From Datura wrightii (taxonomy: Eukaryota > Streptophyta > Magnoliopsida > Solanales > Solanaceae), in assembly GCA_035772735.1 (NCBI GenBank), contig JASDFA010000010.1, positions 128,101,501 to 128,165,500 of the forward strand: a DNA stretch of 64,000 bases. The letters are read 5' to 3'. Each line of letters starts with the position of its first letter. Position 1 is the first letter of the stretch. This document shows positions 1-8,877 of this stretch, in pieces. Under the pieces are notes generated by a model. It was not told the origin of the DNA and ran no database searches. It saw nothing but the letters and a program-made list of their open reading frames with translations. The position numbers and the translations under genes were made by a program.

Positions 1-563
1 GATAGGTTCTTTCCTCGGGAGAAGAGGGAGTTGAAATCAGCGGAGTTCATGAACCTCAAGCAGGGAAAGATGGCAGTGTGGGAGTATTCGCTTGAGTTCA
101 CTCGGTTGTCAAAGTACACCCTGGAGTTAGTGATAGATCAGAGGGCGCAGGTGAGCCGATTCGTTCATGGTGTGGCTGGTTATTTAGAGAAGGATTGCAG
201 GACTGTCATACGATACTAGGATATGGAATGTCATCGCATAGTGTTGTACACCCAGCAGATGGAGGCGGCTCATACGAGGGAGAGGGAGGCAAAGAGGGCT
301 CGGACGGATAGCCGTGGGTTTTCATATCAGAGGTCCTACGGTGTCTACCATCCACTGTATCAGAAGAGGTCACTAGCCCTAACACCATCATCAGATAGTG
401 TTCCATCAAGACCCAGGGGTGATCAGAGAAGCAGGGCTCCAATATTGAGGGATTATAGAGGCACCCAGTTAGAGAATACCTCTCAAGCCTACGGGAAGAG
501 CGGCAGGAGTCACACTGGGGAGTGCGGCTCAGATGTCTGCTATGTGTGTGGTAGATCTGTGCA
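1..563 (+). pseudogene. chromovirus gag, left part (C-terminal half of capsid to zinc knuckle)
   Basis: The frame opens with DRFFPREKRELKSAEFMNLK, the usual retrotransposon gag block (RFFP..LR..K..EF..L.QG). It runs in one frame past a single TAG at 217-219 through a basic, Ser/Arg-rich stretch to a CX2C half zinc knuckle at about 537-550. There the nested element begins. The second half of the knuckle lies at 10203. The same gag family appears at 21845-21960 in the Del-type element downstream. The start of the gene is outside the window. Confidence 0.85.
559..563 (+). repeat. target-site duplication GTGCA, left copy
   Basis: These five bases before the TGATCTTGGG start of the nested LTR are repeated at 10198-10202. 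Removing 564-10197 and one GTGCA puts the gag reading frame back in register across a CCHC zinc knuckle, which independently confirms the boundary. Confidence 0.93.
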
Positions 564-812
564 TGATCTTGGGCAGAATTATATGCCCAAGTGATACTCA
601 AATGCTTCATTTCGTCGTGTTCATACATTGATAATTGTACCTTCTCATGTGATTTGTAGTTAAAATGTGAATTTATACTAACCAACATGATTAGTGTTGT
701 TTTGCAGGAAAAATATAATTTTAGGAAGCTAAGATGCATGTTGGGAGAAATCGGGAAGAGACTCGGAAGCGAGCAATGAAAATGGCTCAGGTTGTGCAGC
801 AAACTAAGGGGC

Positions 813-1042
813 TCCGCGATGGAGCCGTGTCACGCTGCCATCGCGGATGCATTCTGCCCCGGATGATAAAAATATGCCAAATTACAATGAAGGTCCGCGT
901 TGGGGCCATGGCACGTTGGCCAAGCCCCGCGTTGCACGCCGTGGCACGTTGGGCATAATTACCTGGAGGACCGGATTCCGGTGAGGGTCCGTGTTTGTGG
1001 CGTGTCACGGAGGCAGTGCTCCGTGATGCACTCCGTGACACG
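813..1042 (+). promoter_or_regulatory. U3 palindrome block, CCGTGTCACGG type
   Basis: Two large inverted repeats are readable. The first has 10-base arms TCCGCGATGG (813-822) and CCATCGCGGA (838-847) around a 15-base spacer that contains CCGTGTCACG. The second has 12-base arms CGTGTCACGGAG (1001-1012) and CTCCGTGACACG (1031-1042). Between them are degenerate GGCACG/CGTGG units. The block ends about 30 bases before the TATA box, where an enhancer would sit. The same unit recurs inside the element at 4866-5015. Confidence 0.75.
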
Positions 1043-1074
1043 TTGCTTGTTATTTCGGGAAAAATTCTCACTAG

Positions 1075-1082
1075 TATAAATA
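1075..1082 (+). promoter_or_regulatory. TATA box of 5' LTR
   Basis: TATAAATA lies in the context CTAGTATAAATAG and is kept in all four LTRs of this family (also 9295, 38430, 46824). Transcription should start roughly 30 bases downstream, which marks U3/R. Position and conservation support it; no transcript start was seen. Confidence 0.75.
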
Positions 1083-1982
1083 GCACACTTAGGTTTATTT
1101 TTAATTATTCTGACTTGGTTGAGCAAGAACATGGGTTACAGGCAGTTGAGGGGACGAAATTCTTAGGGTTCTTCTCTATCTCTTTCTTCCTTATTTCAAT
1201 TATTTGTATGATGTACACTCATTTAACGATGTTTAATCAACAAATGAGTGGCTAAATTCACTTCTTGCTAAGGTTAAGAACATTTGTAGTGGAATGTAAT
1301 TATTGATCATCTTGGTTTTTCATCTTTTCTTCCATGGCTGTTCTATTAATTCTTGTTCTTACTGCATTAATGTTTGGCCAATATTAATGTATATCTAAAA
1401 AATTCGGTTTGCGCTCGAAAGAGAAAGAAATTGGAAAGTTGTGAATTAATAGGATATGATCTCTTCTTGGTTTGGGAAAATTGAAAATTGATTTACCTTC
1501 AGAATAGAAATATATCTGAAAGTCGTATTAGTCAATTACGGAATCGGTTTCGTATGGCTAGAACATGAATTTTTTCTTATCACAAAAATGTAGGTGGAAG
1601 GTTCATGATTCTTAAGTTGGGTTAAATACGAGAGTTTTAATCCATACTCAATAATTCTTGACTAGCAATCGAAGGAAAGATTAACCAATTTGTATCAATA
1701 AATTGCTTCCCTGCATGTTTGTTTTAGCCTCAGCATGCTCATTACTATAGTTCAGACTCAATTTGTACATTTGTTTTAGATTAGTATAAATTAGGAAACA
1801 AACTCCCAAAATCTTCTTGAAACTGTTGTCTGCATTATTAGAGTTAGAGTTTATTAATGCTTTATTCGATTATTACCTTGGTCCAGTCCCTGTGGGATCG
1901 ATACTTGGCTACTCTAGCCATTTTACTACTTGTTCGACCACGTGCACTTGCGTGTAGGTATCCAAACCATCAAACAAGTTTT

Positions 1983-2000
1983 TGGCGCTGTTGCCGGGGA
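1983..2000 (+). other. primer binding site, tRNA-Asp type
   Basis: TGGCGCTGTTGCCGGGGA differs at one base from the complement of the 3' end of plant tRNA-Asp (TGGCGCCGTTGCCGGGGA), which is the exact sequence in copy 2. It starts six bases after the LTR end. Confidence 0.88.
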
Positions 2001-2109
2001 CTAGCAATTGGTACGAAATTGTTGTCTTAAGTGTTAGTTTACTATTTCTTGCTAGTGTTGACAACTTGGTCTTAGCTTGTCTTTTGCAGATATTGAATTC
2101 TGTTGAACA

Positions 2110-4569
2110 CTGGCAAGGGACAAGAAGTTGGTGGATTCACACTTAGAGTCAGAAAGACAATTCCATCGCCAAAGGAGAGAAGCTCTAGAGAGAAAGTTGT
2201 AGTTGCTCAGACAGACCATCCTGGAGCAACAACAGAATCCACCCATTGTAAGGGCAGTGTTAGTGCCCGAAGAAATGGCAGCTAGGCCGGTTCGCGAAGT
2301 GGCAATCCCACATGCTAACAACGTTACATCTAGCATTCGCAAACCTGAGCCAGGATGGAGGTTCGAGCTCAAACAAAATATGGTGCAATTGCTGCACACC
2401 AGCGGGCAATTCACAGGTCTCCCTCACGAGGATCCCCAACAACATCTCCAAAACCTTTTGGAGATAAGTGACACTTACATTCCCACTGGAGTGTCACCCG
2501 ATTATGTTAGGCTTACATTGTTCCCATTTTCACTTTTGAGAGAAGCAAAGAGGTGGTTGAAAGCTGAGCCACCTAATTCCATCACTACTTGGGATGATCT
2601 TGCAAAGAAATTCTTGATACGGTTCTTTCCATCTGGTAAAACAGCAAGACTTAGAAGTCAAATTCTATGTTTTAAACAGAGAGAGGGAGAGAATCTGTAT
2701 CAAGCCTGGGAGAGATTCAAATCTATGTTGCGGGATTGTCCTCATCATCACCAATCCAATGATGTGATGGTGCATACTTTCATAGAGGGTTTGGAACCCC
2801 ACACAAAAATCTTGCTAGACTCAGTAGCTGGGGGACAAGTATTAGAAAAAACTTATGACGAGTTGTATACCTTATTGAACCGTATTTCGCAGGGAAATCC
2901 AGAGTGGAATGCGGACTCTTCTAGAGGAGGAACTAGGAAAGTGGCAGGAGTCTTAGAAGTGGATGGTTTTACAGCTATCGCTGCACAGATAGCTGCGTTA
3001 CAGAATCAACTCAATACCCACTTCAGCAATATGAACATGAATCATTCTCAAGCCCAGTGAATGTAGTGCAGCAAATTTGGTGTGAAGTGTGCGGCAGTAA
3101 TGAACACTCAATTGAGTGTTGTGGTGCGAATCCTGATTCAGTAAACTTTGTTGGTAATATACCGAGAAATAATCACCAACAATATGGCAACAACTACAAC
3201 TCTAATTGGAGAAGTCACCCTAATTTCTCTTGGGGTAGTAACAACCATCAAGGGTAGAGTTCGAGTCAGGGAGCACAGAGAAATCAAGGAGGGCAGCAGC
3301 ACTATCAGTCGCAATACAGAAGAAACAATGCACCTCCTCCACAACCATCACCCAGCATTGAGGTAATGTTCAAAACTATGATAGCTAACCAAGCTCAATT
3401 GCAGGCTGACTATGTGAAATTGGCAGCCGATGTAAAGAACAATCAGTTAGCTACAAAGGGAGTACCAGTTTGGGCAACTAGCTGGAGCTCAGAACACCAG
3501 GCCGAAAGGAGGACTTCCAAGTGACACTGAACCCAACCCCAAGCAAGTAAATGTAGTGACCACGAGGAGTGGTTTGCAACTCAAGGAGGTGGAACCAGAA
3601 AGACCACCACAGCAGTCGGGAGCAGTGGAGAAGGAGAGGGAGCACAATGATGATAGGGGGAAGGAGAAGGAAACTGAACCAGAAAGACCACCACCCCCGT
3701 TCCCTCAAAGACTAAGGAATCACAAGGAGGAAGCGTGTTTCAAAAAGTTCATGGAGGTTCTTAAACAGGTACACATTAATTTACCTCTTGTTGATGTTTT
3801 GAAGGGAGTGCCGAAGTACGCAAAATATATCAAGGACATCGTGGCGAATAAAATCAGGTTGACGGAGTACGCTACGGTGGCGCTTACAGAGGAGTGCACT
3901 TCAAGGATACAAAATAGGTTGCCCACAAAGCTCAAAGACCCTGGGAGCCTTACAATTCAACTTACAATCGGGCAGAGTATCCGAGCTCGTGGATTATGTG
4001 ATTTGGGAGCGAGCATTAACTTGATGCCGACATCGGTATTCAAGAAATTAGGGCTAGGCAGTCCTAGACCGACAACAGTGATCTTGCAACTAGCGGATCG
4101 TTCTTTAGCCAGACCAGATGGCATTGTGGAGGACGTGCTGGTGCAAGTGGGCTCCCTTATCTTCCCGGTTGACTTCATTGTGTTGGATTTTGAGCCGTAT
4201 GCGAAAGTCCCATTTATTTTGGGACGTCCTTTCTTGGCAACTAGGAAAGCACTTATTGATGTAGCGGTAGGGCAGCTAACTATGCGGGCACACGACAAAG
4301 TTGAAGTATTTGATGTGTACAAGGCCACAAAGCTTCCGGCCGTCTATGAGGAACTATGAGTGATCAACGTGCTTGATCGAGCGGATAATGCTCAAAGTGT
4401 TAATTCGCGAGAGCCTGTGGGAAAACACCTGGTGAAGGACCCCCCAAAATGGGAATCGTGGCAAAAAGATGGAAGTGCCACATTCTTAGTCAATGGGCAG
4501 CTATGTAAGCATTACTGGGGTGAGGACGGTAGTCGAGAGAAGACATCCGTCACCCTAGAGGATGACTGA
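2110..4569 (+). pseudogene. gag-protease polyprotein of Athila-like copy 1
   Basis: The capsid region (about 2330-2720) contains the gag block LPHEDPQQHLQNLLEISDTY and RFFPSG. A CX2CX4HX4C zinc knuckle sits at about 3078-3120. The aspartic protease follows with DLGAS (active-site Asp codon 4010-4012) and ILGRPFL at about 4220. Breaks against copy 2: TAG at 2200-2202, a one-base deletion near 3050, TAG at 3255, a 4-base deletion near 3458 and TGA at 4357-4359, after which the frame runs on to TGA at 4567-4569. No ATG opens the frame: the alignable start is CTG GCA AGG, where copy 2 has TTG GCA AGA. A pair of stem-loops follows the stop by 11 bases. Confidence 0.88.
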
Positions 4570-4580
4570 GCTTCAATGAT

Positions 4581-4627
4581 GTCGAGCCGCGACGATAAAC
4601 CAGGCGCTGCACGGGAGGCAACCCGTG
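4581..4627 (+). other. tandem stem-loops after the gag-PR stop
   Basis: Stem-loop 1 is GTCG-AGCCG-CGAC (4581-4593). Stem-loop 2 is CACGGG-AGGCAA-CCCGTG (4610-4627). The linker contains ATAAACCAGGCGCT. Copy 2 has the same pair at 41887-41933. D and F carry versions with different but still paired stems, which points to a selected RNA structure. Its position right after the stop suggests a role in RNA 3'-end or translation control; that is inference. Confidence 0.72.
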
Positions 4628-4865
4628 GAATTTTATTAATATTTGAGTAGATTTCGTGGAAGAAAAAAAAAGAAAGAAAAGAAAAAAATTTAGAAAAATA
4701 AAAATAAAAACAAAAAAATTGTATTTTATGTGAAACCTATGAATTCTAACCAATTTCTTGTTGTAAGACGAATTTCAGGTTGAACGGAGGGCAAAAATGC
4801 AAAGGATCTCAAAGGAAAAATCGAGGTGAGAAAAATAATAAAAAGTGGCAAAACAGTGAGCCTGC
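4628..4865 (+). other. A/T-rich spacer between stem-loops and internal palindromes
   Basis: Poly(A)-rich tract (about 4660-4720), then sequence resembling 41934-42160 of copy 2. No ORF or other feature seen. Confidence 0.5.
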
Positions 4866-5060
4866 GCGATGGCTCCGTGTCACGGAGAGGGCCTCCGTGT
4901 TACCCTCCGTGACATGTTGGAGGTGTTTTGGAATTTTTTTATAAATTCCAGAACCCCTACGCGATGGCTCCGTGTCACGGAGGGGGTGCTCGGCATTACC
5001 CTCCGTGACACGTTGAAGTGTTATGCGCGACGGGTCATACCGGGTCGCCAGGTGACCCGC
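4866..5060 (+). promoter_or_regulatory. internal palindrome block upstream of ORF2, same unit as the LTR
   Basis: CTCCGTGTCACGGAG, a 15-base palindrome with 7-base arms, occurs at 4873-4887 and 4968-4982, each preceded by GCGATGG and followed by CCTCCGTGACAYGTTG. A further inverted repeat pairs CGGGTCA (5031-5037) with TGACCCG (5053-5059). GCGATGG, CCGTGTCACGG and CTCCGTGACACGTTG are the same words as in the U3 block at 813-1042. I read it as an internal U3-like promoter for ORF2. No canonical TATA box follows; CTTTTTAACCCC at about 5073 is the nearest A/T-rich candidate. Confidence 0.6.
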
Positions 5061-5213
5061 ACGAAAAATCCTCTTTTTAACCCCGAAAACACCCCATTTT
5101 TCCCATTTTTCACTCCCCTCCGCCACAAACTCCCCAAATTCCCCCCATCCCCAGCGTGACACGGACTTAGACACAAGTTTCTTTGACTTCTCTTCGATTT
5201 CATCGAACTAAAG

Positions 5214-5877
5214 GTATGTTTTCTATTTTCTTCTCAATTCTTCTCTTATTTGTCAAGTTTGAGCATGTAAAGTGAGAAAAACTTGCCCTAATTGTAAATT
5301 GAGCTCGAATTCCTTTAAGTTAGTGTTGATTGAAGTTCGTAGTATCATTTTGATTGTATGAACTCGATAAATGCATGCTTGATCGAATTTTGGTGAAATG
5401 TGTAGCTAGGGTTAAAATGTTATTACGAAGAAACGAAATGTGATTGAAAATGTGGAAATTATGGGTTGAGCATGTTGGGTAAGGTGAATTATGTTGTGCT
5501 TGTTATGAATATGCTAAGTAAACGATGGATTTTTTAGGGGGGAGAATGAAATTGTGAATTGCGTAGAACTTGGTGAATTGCATAGGTTGTGTTGAGAGTT
5601 TTTCTATGCTAAGTGCTATGGGATGAAATGGTATTGATGGTGATATGTTGATTAACTGTACGAAGTCTGAGTAGTACGTAAAATATATTCCATCGAATTC
5701 TCTGAATGCACAAGGCATGTTGTTGTTTCTTGTTGTAAATTGGGAAGTGAGAATTGTCTTACCGTAATCTTGTGATTGTGGCTAAAGAATAAGTGTGGGG
5801 TGGCCTAGCTTAACCCAACCTTAGTCGAAGCTAATTTTAATTTGAATAACATTGGGACTGTCTTCTTGATTTGACAG
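5214..5877 (+). other. predicted intron in the ORF2 leader
   Basis: The donor is AAAG|GTATGTT and the acceptor TTGACAG|GAACAATGG, giving 664 bases. Copy 2 has the equivalent donor and acceptor (42522-43217, 696 bases) and F a 726-base version. In all three the acceptor is followed by exactly five bases and then the ORF2 ATG. The intron contains the polypurine-like AAGTGTGGGG at 5791-5800. Prediction from splice consensus and comparison only. Confidence 0.6.
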
Positions 5878-5882
5878 GAACA

Positions 5883-7103
5883 ATGGCAAGCAGGCAAGAT
5901 AAAGGAAAAAGCGCGTCTACATCAAGCACCGGAAGGAAAAGGATTAGACTGGGAACGGCAGTCCCAGCAGCACCAGCGGTTCCGCGCAGCCAATGTCGTC
6001 AATACGGAACTCGATGGGTGACAGAGGAAGGGAAGAAATGGTACACAAAGCATAAGGAAAGCAAATACTTCCCCGAGGAGCACATTTCTAAGGAGCCGTT
6101 GGCATAGGAGTTTCCCAGAATCGTACATAGGATTGACGCTGCTGGGCTGAACTTCATCTTTGAAGAGCCCAAGGAGTGCAATCTCCACCTGATTTGAGAG
6201 TTTTACACCAACTAGAACCCGACACTCCGAAGTCACACTGTCAAAATAAGGGGGCAGGTAGTCACTTTTGAGCCCCATCACCTTAATGCCATCTTGGGGG
6301 TACGGGACACAGACGCCCATGTACTCCGGCAGTTGAAAATTACTCCACCATATGTGGACATTAGACGAACTCTGTGTGGAGCCCGTTCGACAGCACGGTG
6401 GAGCAGGCATAAGGAGAGGGGCTACCATCAGACGCTGCCCTACTCTCAAATGAACAGGGAAGCCAGAATTTGGCTTAAGATCGTGTGTTCCTGCCTGATC
6501 CCGGGAGTGCACATGACAAATGTCACCCAGGATTGTGTGTGCTTGGTATACGCCCTGATGAAAGGGCTAGAGATTAATGTTGGGGTGGTGATCATCTACG
6601 CCATGAAGAGAGCCCGTTTGCATCAAGGGCACAGGTACGGGTTTGGTGGCTTGCTGACCACTTTCCTGAGGGGCCTAGATGTTGAGGAGGAGGCCCTTGA
6701 CTACATCCCACAGATGGAGAGGTGGGCCTTAGACATCACCAAAACTAAGGCACCCAACACCACTCACGGACCAGTTCTCACATTAGCCGAGCGACATGCT
6801 CGGGATGATCAGTATATGGCCCGCATGTTCGGGATGCAGATGCTACAGTTGCGCATAGGCAGGAGGCCAGCAACAGAAGATGAGCTGTGGCAGCTAGAGT
6901 TGGACTACCCCTTTGGCGAAAATGCCAGGGCTCTATGCTGAGTAGGGCCAGCTTTTGTGGAGCCTGCTGATGATGATGTCCCCACAGATGAGGAGACGCG
7001 CTGCGAGGACTCAGATATTGAGTCAAATGATGATAGCGGAGGTGATTCGGATATGGGGGACGAGGCAATCGCACCTGATGAAGAAGTGGAATACTTCGAT
7101 TGA
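5883..7103 (+). pseudogene. ORF2, Athila-associated 'putative plant transposon protein'-like ORF
   Basis: About 406 codons open with a basic, Ser/Thr-rich N-terminus (MASRQDKGKSASTSSTGRKR), then a globular region with DTDAHVLRQL, RTLCGAR and LIPGVHMTNV. The tail is very acidic (D/E-rich, about 6985-7100) and ends EEVEYFD. Copy 2 ends identically. The middle resembles the family databases call putative plant transposon protein, found in plant Ty3/gypsy elements; its function is unknown to me. There is no signal peptide or clear membrane segment, so it does not look like an envelope. Stops: TAG 6105-6107 (shared with copy 2), TGA 6195-6197, TAG 6213-6215, TGA 6939-6941. Confidence 0.78.
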
Positions 7104-7146
7104 TCAGGAGTTTCACCACCTACTCTTGTGCTATGCTGAATTTTGT

Positions 7147-7181
7147 GAACACTGGGGACAGTGTTCGATTTAAGTGTGGGG
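7147..7181 (+). other. GNRA-type hairpin and polypurine-like decamer after ORF2
   Basis: GAACACTG (7147-7154) and CAGTGTTC (7159-7166) pair perfectly around GGGA. Copy 2 has the same arms with loop GAGA, and both loops fit GNRA. AAGTGTGGGG follows at 7172-7181; the same decamer forms the real polypurine tract at 8864-8873. The hairpin begins about 43 bases after the ORF2 stop, much like the pair after gag-PR. Confidence 0.65.
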
Positions 7182-8839
7182 TGGGAGTAGTTAGGTGCTG
7201 GTTGTTTTGTTGTTGTGCCTGTGCAAAATTGTGACCCTGTGATTTTGATATTTATGTTTTATATTGTAATTAATGTGAAGCTATTGTGTGCTACATGGAG
7301 TTGTTGTTAGCTGGTTGTGTAAATATTGTTGTTTTATCAAAATTATCGGTATTTTTAAAATTTTTTGTGAAATCTTTTTTTTTCTTTTGATTGGGTTTCT
7401 CGGCGTTTGTTTTTGGTGCTTTTACCGAGAATAGTCCCATTGAACCGAAGTCGTTAATAGTGACCCTTCCCTATGATGGATGGATGACGACCGTCTTAAG
7501 GGAAATGTAGTCGATAGGAGTAGATTTCTTCTGTTCTTTTTAATTTTTTTCTTTTGTTTGTTTGTATCCCAAATGCGTCGTTACTTTATGGTTCAGAATT
7601 CAGGTTGCGTGTTGTACATGATATTTAGAATGCAAAGGTGATTCGTATGAAAGCATGCAACTTTGTAAACATGTTGAGATACCTAGACCATAGAATTCAA
7701 TGCGGTATGATTAAGGCTTAATGTTTGAATTCTTGTAATTGGCTGATTGAAGAGTCTGTGAATATGTCATGCGTTGAGCATGTGTAATGAGTTTGTGGTG
7801 AGGTTTCGTTTCTTCCATGCTATTGTGAAGTGTCTAGAACTTGCCTGGTGTGTGTACGAAACGAAATGAAGGATGTGTATTATAGGAAAGGATGTAGGCA
7901 TTTCTTTGCTTTAACCGAAAGTTTTTTTTCTCATTATCGTACCTACCTTGAATGTACATCCTAGTTAGCCTATTGAGCCTTTAGCCTATTTTTTCTTTTG
8001 TCGAAAAGGTACAAACCGAGCTTAACCCCTTCTTGTCATTATCCGTGAATTTGATCCAAAACTCTTAAGCGCTCAAGAAAAGTAATTTTCCCACAGTGTC
8101 AAGGAGTGGTAATTGTGAAAAGAAAGGAAAAGCGGAAGTGGTGAAAGTAAAGAAAAGGTCAAGGATGCACTAGCCGAATTTAATAAAAGGAAGATGTATA
8201 ACTAATCTTTGTTATTAAGTCGAGTGTGCTTAAAGATATGGGAATTAAAAAAATAAAATAAAGAAAGACTTCAAGAAGGGGAGGATGAAGGAAAAAACAA
8301 TGCCCATAATGTGGTGGGTTGTATGAAAAAGCGCTTAAGGGTGCTAGTTGTTAGTATTGGTTAGCCTAGTATGTACTAGTTCCTTAGCTTATATTACAAC
8401 CACAAGTCCTAAGTGATCTTACATCACTCATCCTTATATTAGTGGAGTAATACACTAGAGGCAAGCTTATGGGTCATGACATGATGCAAGTGAATTCTTT
8501 GGGAGAGAGAGCGAAATTGTGTTCATATGCCCCTGCATATAATGCTTTTGAGATCATATGATTGAAAAAGGGGAAATTCTGTTGTGTTGTGAGGGCACAT
8601 GCTTGACGAGAGATTTAATTTTGTGTTGGATGTCTTGATCAGCTGATTTGCATGAGTTTTCCAAGATCAAGAGTCGGCTCGTGAGTCTAGGAGGTCTTAA
8701 TGTGTTGAATGTCACTGTATTGATGAGACTATGCATGTTTTCTGATGATTTGCTATGTAATTAATCGGTATAACCGTAGCTTGAATTGTCGGGCCAAAGT
8801 AGCTATGATTGGGTGTCAATTGCATGAGATGTGAGATTA
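7182..8839 (+). other. 3' untranslated region of copy 1
   Basis: No coding potential is seen. It is collinear with 44511-46277 of copy 2. One readable structure is the inverted repeat TTCCCT (7467-7472) with AGGGAA (7499-7504), conserved in copy 2 and echoed in D. The rest is A/T-rich with purine runs (about 8095-8300). Confidence 0.6.
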
Positions 8840-8877
8840 TTGTTCGAGGACGAACAAAGTTTTAAGTGTGGGGTAAG
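8840..8877 (+). other. pre-PPT hairpin and polypurine tract of copy 1
   Basis: TTGTTCG-AGGA-CGAACAA (8840-8857) is a perfect 7-base-pair hairpin. It is followed by AAGTGTGGGGTAAG (8864-8877), which abuts the 3' LTR and is the expected plus-strand primer, although it holds three T. The Del chromovirus here has the same loop with a different paired stem at 13986-14003. Confidence 0.75.

Larger units (their letters stand above)
564..1976 (+). repeat. 5' LTR of Athila-like copy 1
   Basis: The LTR starts TGATCTTGGGCAG and ends before the AGTTT that precedes the primer site, by comparison with copy 2 whose LTR ends in CCGAACA. It holds a GC-rich palindrome block (813-1042), a TATA box (1075-1082) and, near the 3' end, CCCTGTGGGATCGA (1888-1901), which recurs in the other Athila-type LTRs here. 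It is 1413 bp, against 1320 bp for its 3' partner, which has lost 94 bp of palindromes. Confidence 0.9.

Noticed and set aside
206..802. 198-codon open frame on the minus strand over gag and LTR
   Set aside because: It spans the chromovirus gag/LTR junction created by the insertion and has no recognisable motif; the plus strand explains both halves.
813..1042. CRISPR-like array from repeated palindromes
   Set aside because: Plant DNA, units degenerate and irregularly spaced, no leader or cas genes; they are LTR control-type repeats.
5883..7103. ORF2 as a retroviral-type envelope gene
   Set aside because: No signal peptide, no clear membrane anchor and a strongly acidic C-terminus; the core resembles a soluble plant transposon-associated protein family.
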